64,000 nucleotides of DNA from Anolis sagrei (taxonomy: Eukaryota; Chordata; Lepidosauria; Squamata; Anolidae). The stretch lies in contig NC_090022.1 of the NCBI RefSeq assembly GCF_037176765.1, forward strand, positions 82,096,209 through 82,160,208, in the 5' to 3' direction. Position numbers and translations under genes: made by a program. Of the stretch, positions 1 to 10,007 are shown one piece after another; positions within the stretch are counted from its first letter, which is position 1; each line of letters starts with the position of its first letter. Below the pieces are notes generated by a model. That model ran no database searches. It had not been told where the DNA came from and saw only the letters and a program-made list of their open reading frames with translations.

Positions 1-122
1 TAGCCTTCTCAAACAAGGAGTTCTGGTGCTGCTTCACCAAACACAACTCCCTGGATTCCATAGCCCTGAGCCATGGCAGTTCCAAATGGCTTCACACTGC
101 ATTAAATCTACAATGTGGACGC
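1..122. repeat. Palindromic MITE family A, half copy
   Basis: This is the right half of a foldback repeat seen again at 18110, 26303, 28025, 38296 and 61290. Shared marks are a block around GGATTCCATAGC, GAGCCATGGCAGTT, and an end close to CTACAGTGTAGATGC. The left arm lies outside the window. No coding potential. Confidence 0.6.
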
Positions 123-149
123 ATATCTGGGTTCGGGGTTTTATTTTTT

Positions 150-515
150 ACTAGCCGTCCCCTGCCACCAGTTGCTGTGGCCCAGTTTGTGTATATGTCT
201 TGTGTGTGTGTGTGTGTCTGTATATATATGTGTGTGTGTGCATATGTGTGCATGTATTTATGTGTATTTGTATTTATGTGTGTTTGTGTGTGTATGTGTG
301 AGGTTTTGTGCATGCGTTGTAATGTATTTTATTTATTTATTTATTGCTTTTTAAGTCTCTTCTGCTCTGTTTTTCAGTGTTTTTATGAGTTATGGTCACT
401 CGTTGACCTGATAGGTGTATAGTGTCCAAATTTGGTGTCAATTCGTCCAGTCGTTTTAGAGTTATGTTAATCCCACAAACGAACATTGCATTTTTATTTA
501 TATATATTTGTCGTA
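150..515 (+). repeat. Dispersed repeat R1 with TG-rich microsatellite
   Basis: A unit beginning CTAGCCGTCCCCTGCCACC, then a long TG/TATG microsatellite (about 197-310), an ATTT run, and a conserved 3' block (GTGTCCAAATTTGGTGTCAA, TTAATCCCACAAACGAACAT) ending in TTTTTATTTATAT. Three further units occur at 5303-6365. The repeat class is not recognised. Reading frames here come from the microsatellite. Confidence 0.6.
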
Positions 516-659
516 TCAGGAGCGAACCAAGAGTACAGTTGTAATGTATTTTTTTTTAAACACACACACACAAAGTTTAAAAAACTTGGCAATTATATTA
601 AATGTGCTTTGACCAGTAGCTGGCCACTTGGAGTGCCTTTGGTGTTGATCTAAGAAGGT

Positions 660-770
660 CCTCCATTGTGCAAGGGCCAATGGAGACAATGCTTCTGGAA
701 CATGGTCATATAGCCCGAAACACTTACAACAACCCAGTGATTCCAGCCATGAAAGCCTTCGACAATACAT
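660..770 (+). mobile_element. Penelope-like element, 3' tail fragment
   Basis: Contains the tail signature AATGCTTCTGGAACATGG, ATAGCCCGAAA and ACAACAACCCAGTGATTCC, and ends near CCTTCGACAATACAT. The copies at 24778-24985 and 23845-24405 show that this tail lies directly downstream of a Penelope-like coding region, so this is a truncated 3' end. Confidence 0.6.
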
Positions 771-774
771 TGGA

Positions 775-1870
775 TTCTTGTCTGTTGGAGGCAAGTGTGA
801 CTGGTGCAACTGGGCATCTTGGTTAGCCTTTAATGGCCTTGCATTTCATTTCATTTTCCATCTTTGAAATCAAAACATTTGGGGAGAACCTGGACAAGCC
901 TGGGAAAGCTTCACCCCTGTATCTTTCTATAGGCATCCACACAGCAGTTGCAGCAGTGTGAAGGCACTTTTAATTGAGACAGTTTCATCCTATGGGACCG
1001 TGGGATGTGGAGACTGCTGAGGGACTTCGATTTCCCTGCTAATATGTGCAGGAGAATGGGGTAGAGCTGTCTGGCAAAGAAGTCCCCCCCCCCTCCCCTC
1101 CCCAAACTACAAATCCAAGATCCCATTGGGGGAAGAAGCCATGACAACTAAAGCGACCTTGGACTACTAATACAGCTTTGCAATGAGTTTTCCACCCCCA
1201 ACTACAGCCTGTCAGTTTCAATGTGAGATCCTCCGCACTTTCAGTCCCAAAGGGGAGACCTTCTGGCTCCAGGCCTCTCATCGTTTTGCAAAATAGCCAA
1301 CCTGGAGGTCTTCTCCAGTCCCTCACCCATCCCTGGAGTCTTCCCTTTCCGGTATGGAAGGGCACCCAGTCACGTGTCCAAATAAATGCTCAGGGAAAGG
1401 GAGGCCTCCACCTCACACTAGTTCCTTTGGGAAGACCTTGAGGCAATGGTCCGCCTCAAGTGAGAGGCAGATGGTGCAACAGAATAAGCCCAATTTGGAA
1501 AGGTTTCTTTGACTACACACACATCCTAGCCCTCTTCCAGAGTTCCCTCCCTCAGCATGATCCCTGATAGTTTGAAAAGATATTGGGGATTGAAGTCAGA
1601 GAAAGTGGCCTTATTGTCTAGGGTGATTGTTGTCTAAATGTATCTTGTACACTCCTCCACTTTCAACTCACTTTTTCCTTATTTAAGTGTCTGCTATTCA
1701 TCTCTTATCTGTGGCGTTTTCTATTAAAATCCTAAGGAAACTTGGAATTGGGAAGATCAAAGAAGGAAAGAATCAGCTGGAACCTAATCAGTTGCACAAC
1801 CCTGACATTATAATTTTAATAACTCAAAGCCATGCCTGTGTTAGTCTCGAAGATCAGTATGAAGAGGGCC
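775..1870. other. No gene or known repeat seen
   Basis: Mixed-composition flank of HAND1. Short open frames on both strands lack recognisable domains and splice context. A C-run lies at about 1086-1100. I cannot assign a function. Confidence 0.4.
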
Positions 1871-2105
1871 TTAGGCCTCATCTACACTGAGCATTTAATG
1901 CAGTTTGAAGAAAGGGGTTTCAATGTGCGGGGATGATTACCTAGGAAATCCTGGAACCACTTTGAGGATGGGGATTGCACAAACCACAGAACACTGGTGC
2001 ACATCAAGGACTTTCTTTCCTGTGCTTTTGTGGAAGTTTGTTGTCTGGCATCCACAGTTTGAAGCTAGGTTTGAACAGCATTAAATGTTCTGTGTAGATG
2101 GGGCA
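1871..2105. mobile_element. MITE with terminal CATCTACAC inverted repeats
   Basis: The left end reads CTCATCTACAC...GCATTTAATGCAG and the right end ...CATTAAATG...GTGTAGATGGGG, so the termini are inverted. A related element lies at 14438-14632. Non-coding. Confidence 0.5.
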
Positions 2106-2164
2106 TTGGCCAATTCTGCAGCCGCTTCATAGATTCGGAGGCCCTGCTCCTTTCTTGGATACAT

Positions 2165-2720
2165 GGTACTCTCTGGACATCTCGGTTGGCTGTTTCTCTC
2201 TGTCACTTTCCACTCTCTTTTGCCCTCCATTCTTCAAATTCTACAGCACTGTTGGTCACAGCTGACCTCCAGCTGGAGCGCTCAAGGGCCAGGGCTTGCA
2301 AGTTCTCGGTGTCTATGCCAGAGTTTTTAAGGTTGGCTTTGAGCCCATCTTTAAATCTCTTTTCCTGCCCACCAACATTCCGTCTTCCATTCTTGAATTC
2401 AAAGTAGAGCAACTGCTTTGGGAGATGGTGGTCGGGCATCCGGCCAAGTCCAGCGGAGGTGATGGTGGAGGTGCTGGTGGTCTTTGCTTCTTCCAGCATG
2501 CTGAAATTTGTCCGCTTGTCTTCCCAAGAGATTTGCAGGATTTTTCTGAGGCAACACTGATGGAATCTGCATGTGACTTCTGTAGACAGGCGTATGGCAG
2601 GGTTGGGAGGACAATAGCTTTATAAACAAGCACCTTGGTATCCCTAGGGATGTCCCGTCCTCAAACACTCTCTGCTTCATTTGGAAAAATGCTGCACTCG
2701 CAGAGCTTAGGCTCTGCAAG
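2165..2720 (-). mobile_element. LINE 3' fragment, same family as 48355-49500
   Basis: On the minus strand, broken frames encode pieces such as LVYKAIVLPTLPYAC and the FHQRCLRKIL-like region found more fully at 48773-49060. That is the C-terminal part of a non-LTR reverse transcriptase. The clade is uncertain; it is not CR1. A decayed pseudogenic copy. Confidence 0.55.
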
Positions 2721-2934
2721 TGCAGTCCTGTGTGGATTTGACTAGGGGTGGGCTGATTTTAGGTTTATAGGAATTTACTTAGTGGAAACTCCAGACTTGA
2801 TAACAGGAGATTGGTGTGAAAGATACTGCCAAGTGCAGTTTCATATTACTTTACAGAATTTACTTCTGGGTAGACATTTGGACAAGTTTATTGTTCCCTT
2901 TAAAGCATCCTGAATCATGAAAGAGCTTCCTAAG

Positions 2935-3130
2935 ATCTACAAAGGTACTCGCAGGAACACCTCAGCAAACGAGAGTCCAAAAGTGGCAGGCTAAAACCCA
3001 GAACCTCCACCCATGGCTGACACCAAATGAGAGACTCCATCCTAGGCACAGAGAAGATTGGGCGACTTGGAATGCACACGAGTGTGAAGAAGAACAAACC
3101 ACAGACCACCTACTGCAATGTCAGCTGTTG
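2935..3130 (+). mobile_element. Decayed LINE C-terminal remnant
   Basis: One plus frame reads WLTPNERLHPR and then a cysteine/histidine stretch ending HLLQCQLL, resembling the C-terminal Cys-rich part of some non-LTR retrotransposons. Short and degenerate, so the family is unknown. Confidence 0.3.
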
Positions 3131-3231
3131 GCAATTGTAGGAGTCCAAAACGCCTGGAGGGCCCAAGTTGTCCCATGCCTGTTCTACAGTGTCTATGCAC
3201 CAGAAGATGAAAGAAAAAGGCAAAAACTGTG

Positions 3232-3900
3232 CAGTGTTTCTCAACTTGGGGGTCGGGACCCCTGGAGGGAGTTGCGAGGGAGGTGTCAGAGGGGTCACCA
3301 AAGACCATCAGTATTTTCTGTTGGTCATGGGGGTTCTGTGTGGTAAGTTTGGCACAATTCTATCGTTGATGGGGTTCAGAATGTTCTTTGATTGTAGGCG
3401 AACTATAAATCCCAGCAACTACAACTCCCAAATGTCAGGGCATATTGAGTATTCGTGCCAAGTTTGATCCAGTTCCATCATTGTTTGAGTCCACAGTGCT
3501 CTCTGGATGTAAGTGAACTACAACTCCCAAACTCAAGGTCAATGCCCACCATACCCTTCCAGTATTTTCTGATGGTCATGGGAGTTCTGTGTGCCAAGTT
3601 TGGTTCAATTCCATCGTTGGTGGAGTTCAGAATGCTCTGTGATTGTAGGTTAACTATAAATCCCAGAAACTACAACTCTCAAATGACAAAATCAATCCCA
3701 CCAGTATTTGGACGTATTGGGTATTTGTGCCACATTTGATCCAGTGAATGAAAATACATCCTGAACATCAGATATTTACATGACGATTCATAACAGAAGC
3801 AAAATTGCAGTTATGAAGTAGCAAGGAAAACAGTTTTATGGCTGGGGGACACCACAACATGAGGCACTGTGTTAAGGGGTCGTGGCAGAGTGCTAGGGAA
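3232..3900. mobile_element. Non-autonomous hAT-like element
   Basis: Starts CAGTGTTTCTCAACTTGGGG, the usual form of vertebrate hAT termini. Inside, a motif around TTTTCTGNTGGTCATGGG...GTGTGGTAAGTTTGG is repeated about three times (3311, 3567 and related), each followed by AACTACAA and ACTCCCAAA. The right end (about 3860-3900) is degenerate, so no clean target duplication can be read. Confidence 0.5.
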
Positions 3901-3904
3901 TCAT

Positions 3905-4115
3905 GGGAGAATGAGTCCCTAACCAAGAAGATAAACTTCTTTCAGTGAGATGTAGGCGGCCCAAATAATTAGCTTCCAGTTTATTATTTCCTGCAGTCCA
4001 GCTTCCCATTTCACAGTTCATTAAGTTTTGAAGACAAAGCACCACCAAACAATTAAATTGGACAAACGACTTAATTAGGCTCGCAGAGTGTAACTTTGGC
4101 TGAATCTACACTGCT
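3905..4115. promoter_or_regulatory. AT-rich repeat-free block with homeobox cores
   Basis: Carries TAATTA at 3966-3971 and again at 4072-4077, plus CAATTAAATTG near 4050. It lacks the repeat signatures seen on either side. A candidate distal element 4.5 kb upstream of HAND1, on composition alone. Confidence 0.2.
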
Positions 4116-4137
4116 ATATAATGCGGAGTAGAGTCGG

Positions 4138-4272
4138 GACCCTTCCACGCAGCCATATAACCCAGAATATCAAGGCAGATAATCCACACTATCTGCTTTG
4201 AACTGGGTTATCTGAGTCCACACTGCCATATAATCTAGTTCAATGTAGATTTTACACAGCGGTGTGGAAGGG
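4138..4272. mobile_element. Palindromic MITE family B
   Basis: Near-palindrome with ends ACCCTTCCAC / GTGTGGAAGGGG and core CAAGGCAGATAATCC...TTTGAACTGGGTTATCTGAG. Nine copies occur in the window. The nested copies at 23871 and 39218 give the family boundaries. Confidence 0.6.
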
Positions 4273-4449
4273 GACTCAGCCTGGGACACCTTCAGAGGTG
4301 CTATCAAACGATGATGCTGTCCCAATCACAAGTGAGCTTTCTTTCCTCTCTTTAGCCCACACAGAGAAGTTCAAAAAGGTTGTCCACTTCTTACTGAAGC
4401 CATTGATTTTATTCCTCTTGCTTCAATCAAGCATCCTGCACAGCTTCGA

Positions 4450-4918
4450 GATCAACATTGGACCGGGGTGATAGTACTGACTGAGAGGTCATGAGTTTGA
4501 AGCCAGCCCTGGGGTCAGTGTGAGCTTCCGGCCATTAGTCTAGCTTGCTGTTGACCTATGCAGCCCGAAAGACAGTTGCATCTTTCAAGTAGGAAATTTA
4601 GGTACCGCTTTAGGCTAATTTAACTAATTTATAATGCCATAAAACTTCCAGCAGCCTGCAGAAGAATGAGGAAGTACTTCATCAAAGGACTGGGTGTCAC
4701 TAATGGACGGTGAAGCGGCCGGAATCGAACATACCCTCATGAAGCCAGAAAAGCTGGAATGTTAAATTGCTTCTGTGTCTGTCTATATATGTTGTATGTC
4801 TAATTGGCATTGAATGTTTGCCATATATATGTGCATTGTAATCCGCCCTGAGTTCCCTGCGGGGGGGGGGGGGGTGAGAAGGGCGGAATATAAATACTGC
4901 AAATAAATAAATAAATAA
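4450..4918 (+). mobile_element. SINE with L2-type 3' tail
   Basis: Head GATAGTACTGACTGAGAGG...TTTGAAGCCAGCCCTGGG, body with AAGAATGAGGAAGTACTTCA, then the tail CCGCCCTGAGTTCCC, a G-run, GGCGGAATATAAATACTG and an AAAT repeat. The same tail ends L2-like copies at 49720 and 60325, so it was probably moved by L2 machinery. A copy in forward orientation. Confidence 0.6.
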
Positions 4919-5302
4919 ACATTGGCGCAGACTGGTCCTAAACCAACAGGAGCCATCTCCCGGGTTTGCGGCTGTCAAAAAGCCCCTCGACCTTCAAGGG
5001 GCAAAAACTCAGTAGGTTTGGCTCCTCTTCTGGTTCAAACCCCCGTGAAGCCGAGAAAGTGAGGTGGATCAGGGTGCAAACCTTAAATGCTAGTCGAGGG
5101 AAAGACCTTTCCAACTCTGGCAAGTACTAAATTCTTTCCTTTTCCTCTTGATCAGTGCAAACGAGCGACTCCTGCAGAAGATCAAGGGCCGCCTCCGGGT
5201 GATCATCAAGAAGGAGACTGGACTCAAACCCAGCTGTTCTGGCCTTGTTCGCTTCCGGTCTAGGCCACGCCATGTATGCAGAGTGTCTCCATATTTATAT
5301 AC

Positions 5303-5410
5303 TAACTAGCCGTCCCCTGCCACACGTTGCTGTGGCCCAGTCTGTGTATATGCGTTTTGTGTGTGTATATATGTGTGTGTATATTTGTGTATATTTGTGG
5401 CGTTGTAATG

Positions 5411-5441
<31 letters not shown>

Positions 5442-6365
5442 GCTTTTTAAGTCCCTCCCACTGTGATTTTTATGAGTGGTGGTCACTCGTTGGCCAGATA
5501 GGTGTATTGTGTCCAAATTTGGTGTCAATTGGTTCCCTGGGTTTGAAGCTGTGTTAATTCCACAAACGAATATTTTTATTTATATACTAGCTGTACCAAT
5601 CACACGCTGTGGCCAACCTTCTCTCCTTCTTTCTCTCCTTTCGTTCTCTCCTTCCTTCCCTTTTTCTTTCCTTCTCTCCTTCTCTTCCTTCCCCCCTTTT
5701 CTTTCCCTTCCTCTCTCTCTCCGGTCCTCCTTCTCTACCTGTTCTTGGACTGCAACTCTCTACCTACCTATCTATCGCAATCTAATCTATCTATCTGGAG
5801 GATTGCTGGGAGTTGCAGTCCAGGAATAGGAAAATGGAAATATGCAGGGATTGGGATGCTCACAAAGAAATCCAAGGAGAAGAAAGCTTGCAGCTTGAAA
5901 GCAGTGCATTTGGATCATCCTCCTCTCCTAAAGGGCCTGGTCTAGGGGATGCTGGGAGCTGTAGTCTAGAAGAGAGTGTGGATATGCTATTGTGTGTCTG
6001 TTTTTTTTTGGGGGGGGGGAGTCGTTTTTGCGCATTCGCTGTAGTGTCTTTTTGCTTTTTTGGATTTTCCCTTCCACTGTGTTTTTCAGTGTTTTATGAG
6101 TGATGGTCACTCATTGGCCTGAGAGGCGTATTGTGTCCAAATTTGGTGTCAATTCATCCAGTGGTCTTTGAGTTATGCTAATCCCACAAACAAACATTAC
6201 ATTTTTATTTATATGGCCCAACCACCCCCTGCTACGCATTGCTGTGGCCCAGTCTGTGTATATGTGTTTTGTGTGGGTATATGTTTGTGTATATTTTTGT
6301 GTATATGTATATATTGTGTGTTTGCGTGTATGTGTGTGTGTTTGTAGGTTTTTCCGGGCTATATG
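5303..6365 (+). repeat. Head-to-tail array of R1 repeat units
   Basis: Three units in direct order: 5303-5585, 5586-6213 and a truncated 6214-6365. Each internal junction joins a TTTTTATTTATAT end to a new unit start (TAGCTGTACC at 5587, CCACCCCCTGCTACGCATT after 6220). The middle unit is expanded by a CTTC/CTTT polypyrimidine tract (about 5610-5735). Class unknown. Confidence 0.55.
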
Positions 6366-6425
6366 GCCATGTTGTAGAGGCATTTTCTCCTCTCCCCCCC
6401 CCCCCCCCAAATGTCTCCTGCATTC
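6336..6425 (-). mobile_element. Penelope-like 3' tail fragment
   Basis: Reads GTAGGTTTTTCCGGGCTATA then GGCCATGTTGTAGAGGCATT, followed by a C-run in place of the usual GACGTTTCG block. Fused to the truncated R1 unit on its left. Confidence 0.5.
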
Positions 6426-6970
6426 CTGTTGGGAATGCATCTCTTTGCTCTCTCCTCTCTGTTTTTTGCTCTCATTGGCTGTTTAAAATGGATACTTTTG
6501 TATTGCAAGCTTTTTTAATCTGCCTTCTTACACTGTCCAGTATGTGCTGTGTGCTTTGAGATCTCTCTCTGCGTGTGTGTCAGAGAGAGGTAGTGCTTGG
6601 ATCATTTTTCCCTCTCTTGAAACCTTAGAAGAGATGGGTGTCAGAGTAGCTCAGACCCGATTCTTGATGATTAAACATGCAGTTATTTGTAAATAAGCCT
6701 TTTGTGATTTTTAAGATTGGACTCTGCATGTTTGCCTTTTAAGCTCTGAATTCTTTTCAGCCACAACCAACGCTTTGCTGGCTAATGAGCTGATTCTCAA
6801 CTTTTGTATCCTGTTTATTTTTGGATGCTCTGCTATATATTTAGGGTAGTTTTTCCTAGCACTGCCAACATACTGAATTAATGGCTTCCTTGGCCGAATA
6901 TCTAGCCCTCCCTCCTCTTACCTCAAGACGCTCCAGGTGGCTTCCTTTTGAGCAGACCCAGGAGGTTCAT
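6426..6970. other. Unclassified intergenic stretch
   Basis: T-rich sequence with no reading frame of note. I cannot place it in a repeat family with confidence, and no gene is seen. Confidence 0.35.
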
Positions 6971-6974
6971 CCTG

Positions 6975-7013
6975 GGAAGGAAGGAAGGAAGGAAGGAAGG
7001 AAGGAAGGAAGGA
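6975..7013. repeat. (GAAG)n microsatellite
   Basis: About ten tandem GAAG units, perfect, about 1.6 kb upstream of the HAND1 start. Confidence 0.9.
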
Positions 7014-7514
7014 AAGAGATCCTTCTGCGTCTTCCAGCCCCACAGACGGCGACTGACCCCCAAGGAGGCAGGGCTGCTGCCACGTTTGTGTCCACGCCTG
7101 CCTTCCTTTCCTCTTCCACGGGGTTTTCCTAAGCAAGGAAGACTCAGAGGCAGTTTGCCCAGCCCCTTCCTCTGCAATACATCCCACAACGCCTGGGATG
7201 CGTTGCCTGTCTCCCATCCAAGTGCGAGCCAGGGCTGAGACCCTGCTGAGTTTTCAAGATCGGGCCCTTCAGGTTATTAGTCACATTTCCTTCCCATTAA
7301 ACCCCACCCGCCTCTTGGTGCCCCACAACTGAGCAGGATTATCCGGCCCAGAGTCCCCTCCAGCGACAGGAACTGAAAGGCGCCCTCCAAAGCCATGTAA
7401 AGTTGAGACTAAAACCCGGAGCGGTTCTCCTTTACACCCCGGATTAGCCTTAAACCACTTTCATCTCTCCTGGCCTTTCCAGACAAACACAAGGAGGACT
7501 GGGTGACCTCACAA

Positions 7515-7645
7515 CCTCTGAGGATGCTTGCCATAGATGCAGGCGAAACGTCAGGAGAGAATGCTTCTAGAACATGGCCATATAGCCCGGAAAAACTACA
7601 ACAACCCAGCGATTCCAGCCATGAAAGCCTTCGACAGTACATCAA
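7515..7645 (+). mobile_element. Penelope-like 3' tail fragment
   Basis: A well-preserved tail: GAGGATGCTTGCCATAGATG, CAGGCGAAACGTCAGGAGAG, AGAACATGGCCATATAGCCC, ending at CCTTCGACAGTACAT. Confidence 0.7.
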
Positions 7646-7854
7646 AAGGAGGGCTCTCTTTTCTTTCTCCAGGCGAGGAGAAGCGACTTTTTGAATGATT
7701 GAAACAGATATTAAGCTAGAATTAAACACCCAAGTCTATTAAATACGTTAATACACTTAAAAGGTGTTAAAATATTAAATAGTTACACCATCCCTGGCTT
7801 GCTCTGAAAATCTAAATCTTTTTCTAATCTAAAAACCTATCTAAATCCCTTTCT

Positions 7855-7990
7855 ACATGTAATCCAGATTATCAAAGCAGAGAATCCACACCACACGATC
7901 TTCTTTGAACTGGATTATATTAGTCTACACTGCCTTATAATCCAGTTCAAGATAGATAATCTGGATTTCATATGGCAGTGTAGAAGCCCC
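7855..7990. mobile_element. Palindromic MITE family B
   Basis: Arms AATCCAGATTATCAAAGCAG and its partner after TAGTCTACACTGCC. The right end runs into a C-run at about 7987. Confidence 0.55.
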
Positions 7991-8026
7991 CCCCCCCCCA
8001 GTCATCACCATCCACTCCCATTAACT

Positions 8027-8190
8027 CATCATACTAGATAATGAATCCACTTAAAATCCAGTTTCTGCCTCCTGAAGAATTCTGGGGTTTGTAGTTTAGG
8101 GAGGGGCCTTTAACAGCCTCACTAAACTACAAATCCCAGAATTCTGCAGGAGGCAGAAACCGGATTTAAAGTGAATTCATTCTCTAGTGG
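8027..8190. mobile_element. Palindromic MITE family C, copy 1
   Basis: Two about 70-base inverted arms (AATGAATCCACTTAAAATCC, CAGAATTCTGGGGTTTGTAG and partners) around a short GGGAGGGGCC...TAACAGCC centre. Sister copies at 12745 and 14990. It lies about 320 bases upstream of the HAND1 TATA box. Confidence 0.65.
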
Positions 8191-8221
8191 TGGCGGGGGG
8201 GGGGGAGGCCTGAGGTTGTTA

Positions 8222-8282
8222 GGAATGGGGGGAGTTGAAGTCCAAACACACCTGGAGGGTCCAAGTCGGCCCATGCCTGCAT
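8222..8282. repeat. Half copy of MITE family D
   Basis: GGAGTTGAAGTCCAAACACA followed by CCTGGAGGGTCC and CGGCCCATGCCTG matches the right arm of the full copy at 26095-26298. Confidence 0.5.
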
Positions 8283-8399
8283 TAGACACAATGCAGTTCA
8301 ATGTCGCGAAGCTGCACTATAACAAGACAGTGTGGCTGGGTCCCCAGATGGTGATGAGAGCCTTGAGGTTTTTGTGGAAGCTGGCTTGGAACTGCATCA

Positions 8400-8650
8400 A
8401 ATGGTCCGTGCAGACGGGTCCTCCTCCTCCCCACCCCTCCCCTCCCCTGCCCCTCCTCCTCTGGCCCCTCCCCTCGGGCAGGGAGGGCATCAAAGCCGCG
8501 CCGCCCTATAAAGCCCCCGAGGGGCCCGGAGCCCGAGGAGAGCCGCGTCGAGAAGGCGGCGAGGCGAGGCCAGGCCGGGCCAGGCGGAGACGGGGCCGAG
8601 GCCGAGCCCATGGGCCGCTGCTAGCGCTGCTGGCCGGGGAGGGGGCCGCC
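8400..8650 (+). promoter_or_regulatory. HAND1: HAND1 core promoter and 5' UTR
   Basis: GC-rich sequence with C-rich and CTCC-rich stretches (8425-8480), a TATA box, and about 110 bases of CpG-rich leader before the start codon. The start site is expected near 8537 from the TATA position; this is inferred. The frame of the CDS is open upstream to 8171, but that extension includes the promoter and is not used. Confidence 0.65.
8507..8513 (+). promoter_or_regulatory. HAND1: TATA box of HAND1
   Basis: TATAAAG inside CCGCCCTATAAAGCCCCC, 138 bases before the ATG. It suggests focused initiation about 25-30 bases downstream, in keeping with a tightly controlled developmental gene. Confidence 0.7.
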
Positions 8651-9238
8651 ATGAACGTGGTGGGGGGCTACCACCCGCTGCTGCACGAGGCGCCCTTCCT
8701 CTTCGGGCCCCCCCACTCCCACTCCCACCCGCACCCTGCGCCTCACCCGCACCCTCACCCTCACCCTCCTCCTCCGGGATGGCTGCTGGGCGCCCCCGGC
8801 CTCTCCCCGCCCGCCGCGCCGCCCCCGGAGCTGGGCTGCTCGCCGGCCTCGTCCTACGGCCCCGCGGAGCTGCCGGGGAGGCGCAAGGCCCTCTCAGGCC
8901 CGGTGGGATCGGCCCCCTCGCTGGCGCCCCCTCCGCCGCCGCCCCCGCCGGCTCCTCCTCACCCTCCGCGGAAGGAGCGCCGCCGGACGGAGAGCCTCAA
9001 CAGCGCCTTCGCGGAGCTGCGCGAGTGCATCCCCAACGTGCCCGCCGACACGAAGCTCTCCAAGATCAAGACGCTGCGCCTGGCCACCAGCTACATCGCC
9101 TACCTCATGGAGGTGCTGGCCAAGGACGGGCCCCTCGCCGCCGGCGCCGAAGCCGGGTTCAAGGCCGAGCTCAAGAAGGCCGAGCCCCGACACCACGACC
9201 CCGCCGCCGGGCCCGCCAAGAGGAAGCGAGAGGCGCAG
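8651..9238 (+). CDS. HAND1: HAND1 exon 1 (heart and neural crest derivatives 1)
   Basis: Codes residues 1-196 of a Twist-family bHLH transcription factor that pairs with E-proteins and binds E-box-like sites in the nucleus; the family acts in heart ventricle, lateral mesoderm, neural crest and extra-embryonic tissue. Start [19 protein letters not shown] matches the HAND1 N-terminus. Residues about 22-42 are His/Pro-rich and about 93-106 are Pro-rich, both longer than in mammals. The bHLH covers about 106-158: basic [13 protein letters not shown], then [20 protein letters not shown] and [16 protein letters not shown]113 and S115 match the regulated Thr/Ser pair of mammalian HAND1. AKRKRE near the exon end is the usual basic patch. 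The start has a good context (GCCGCCATGA). The exon ends CAG|GTAAAG, phase 0. HAND2 is excluded by the N-terminus and by the exon 2 ending. Confidence 0.96.
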
Positions 9239-9240
9239 GT

Positions 9241-9705
9241 AAAGGAGGAGGAGGAGGAGGAAGGGGGGGGGGAGGAGGAAGGGGCAGCCTCGTTGGAAAG
9301 GAGGAAGGAAGGGAAAGGAAGGGAAGGAAGGAAAGGAAGGAAGGAAGGAAGGAAGGGAAGGGAATGAAGGGAAGAGGGAAGGAAGAAAAACAATGAAGGA
9401 AGGGAACGGAAGGAATGAAGGGAAGGGAAGGAAGGGAGGAAGGAAAGAAGGAAGGGAAGGGAGGGAGCCGAAGGAATGAAGGAAGGGAACGATAGGTAGG
9501 TAGGTAGGTAGGAAGGGGAAAGGGAAAGGAAGGGGAGGCAGGGAAGGGAAGGGAGGGAAGAAAACGAAGGGAAAGGAAGGGAAGGAAAGAAGGAAGGGAA
9601 GGAAGGAAGGAAGGAAGGGAAGGGAGGGAGGAAAGGAAGAAAAGGAGGTGAAAGAAAGGAAAGGGAAAAAAGGGGGGAAAGGAAGGGAAGGAAGGAGAGA
9701 GAGAA
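9241..9705 (+). repeat. Long polypurine (GGAA/GGGA) tract at the splice donor
   Basis: About 460 bases of almost pure A/G starting two bases after the GT donor, built from imperfect GGAAG and GGGAAG units with a TAGG run at about 9496-9511. Open frames on both strands (Ser/Phe/Leu/Pro-rich on minus, Glu/Lys/Arg/Gly-rich on plus) come from the repeat. Confidence 0.9.
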
Positions 9706-9729
9706 GGCTGCTCCGGGTCACAGAGGGCT

Positions 9730-9868
9730 CTTTCACATAATCCAGAATATCAAGGCAGAAAATCCCACGATATCTGCTTTGAACTGTTTATCAGAGTCCA
9801 CACTGCCATATACTTACAGTTCAAAGCAGATAATGTGGGATTTTATTCATCTGTGTGGAAGGGGCTTG
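9730..9868. mobile_element. Palindromic MITE family B
   Basis: TAATCCAGAATATCAAGGCA at the left, GTGTGGAAGGGG at the right, with the GAGTCCACACTGCCATATA centre. Sits directly after the polypurine tract in the HAND1 intron. Confidence 0.6.
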
Positions 9869-9954
9869 GGTTAGGTGCATTTCAAAGACTGGCATAGATA
9901 GACAGACACACAGAATATGTAAGTCAATAGATTGAATATTTAGATATTTAAATA

Positions 9955-9962
9955 TTTATATA

Positions 9963-10007
<45 letters not shown>

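Noticed and set aside
8171-8650. In-frame extension of the HAND1 reading frame upstream of 8651
   Set aside because: It covers the TATA box, a MITE end and promoter sequence; the family N-terminus begins at 8651.
8894-9736. 280-codon minus frame across HAND1 exon 1 and the polypurine tract
   Set aside because: Ser/Phe/Leu/Pro-rich translation of a purine repeat and the complement of the HAND1 CDS; no start context or domain.
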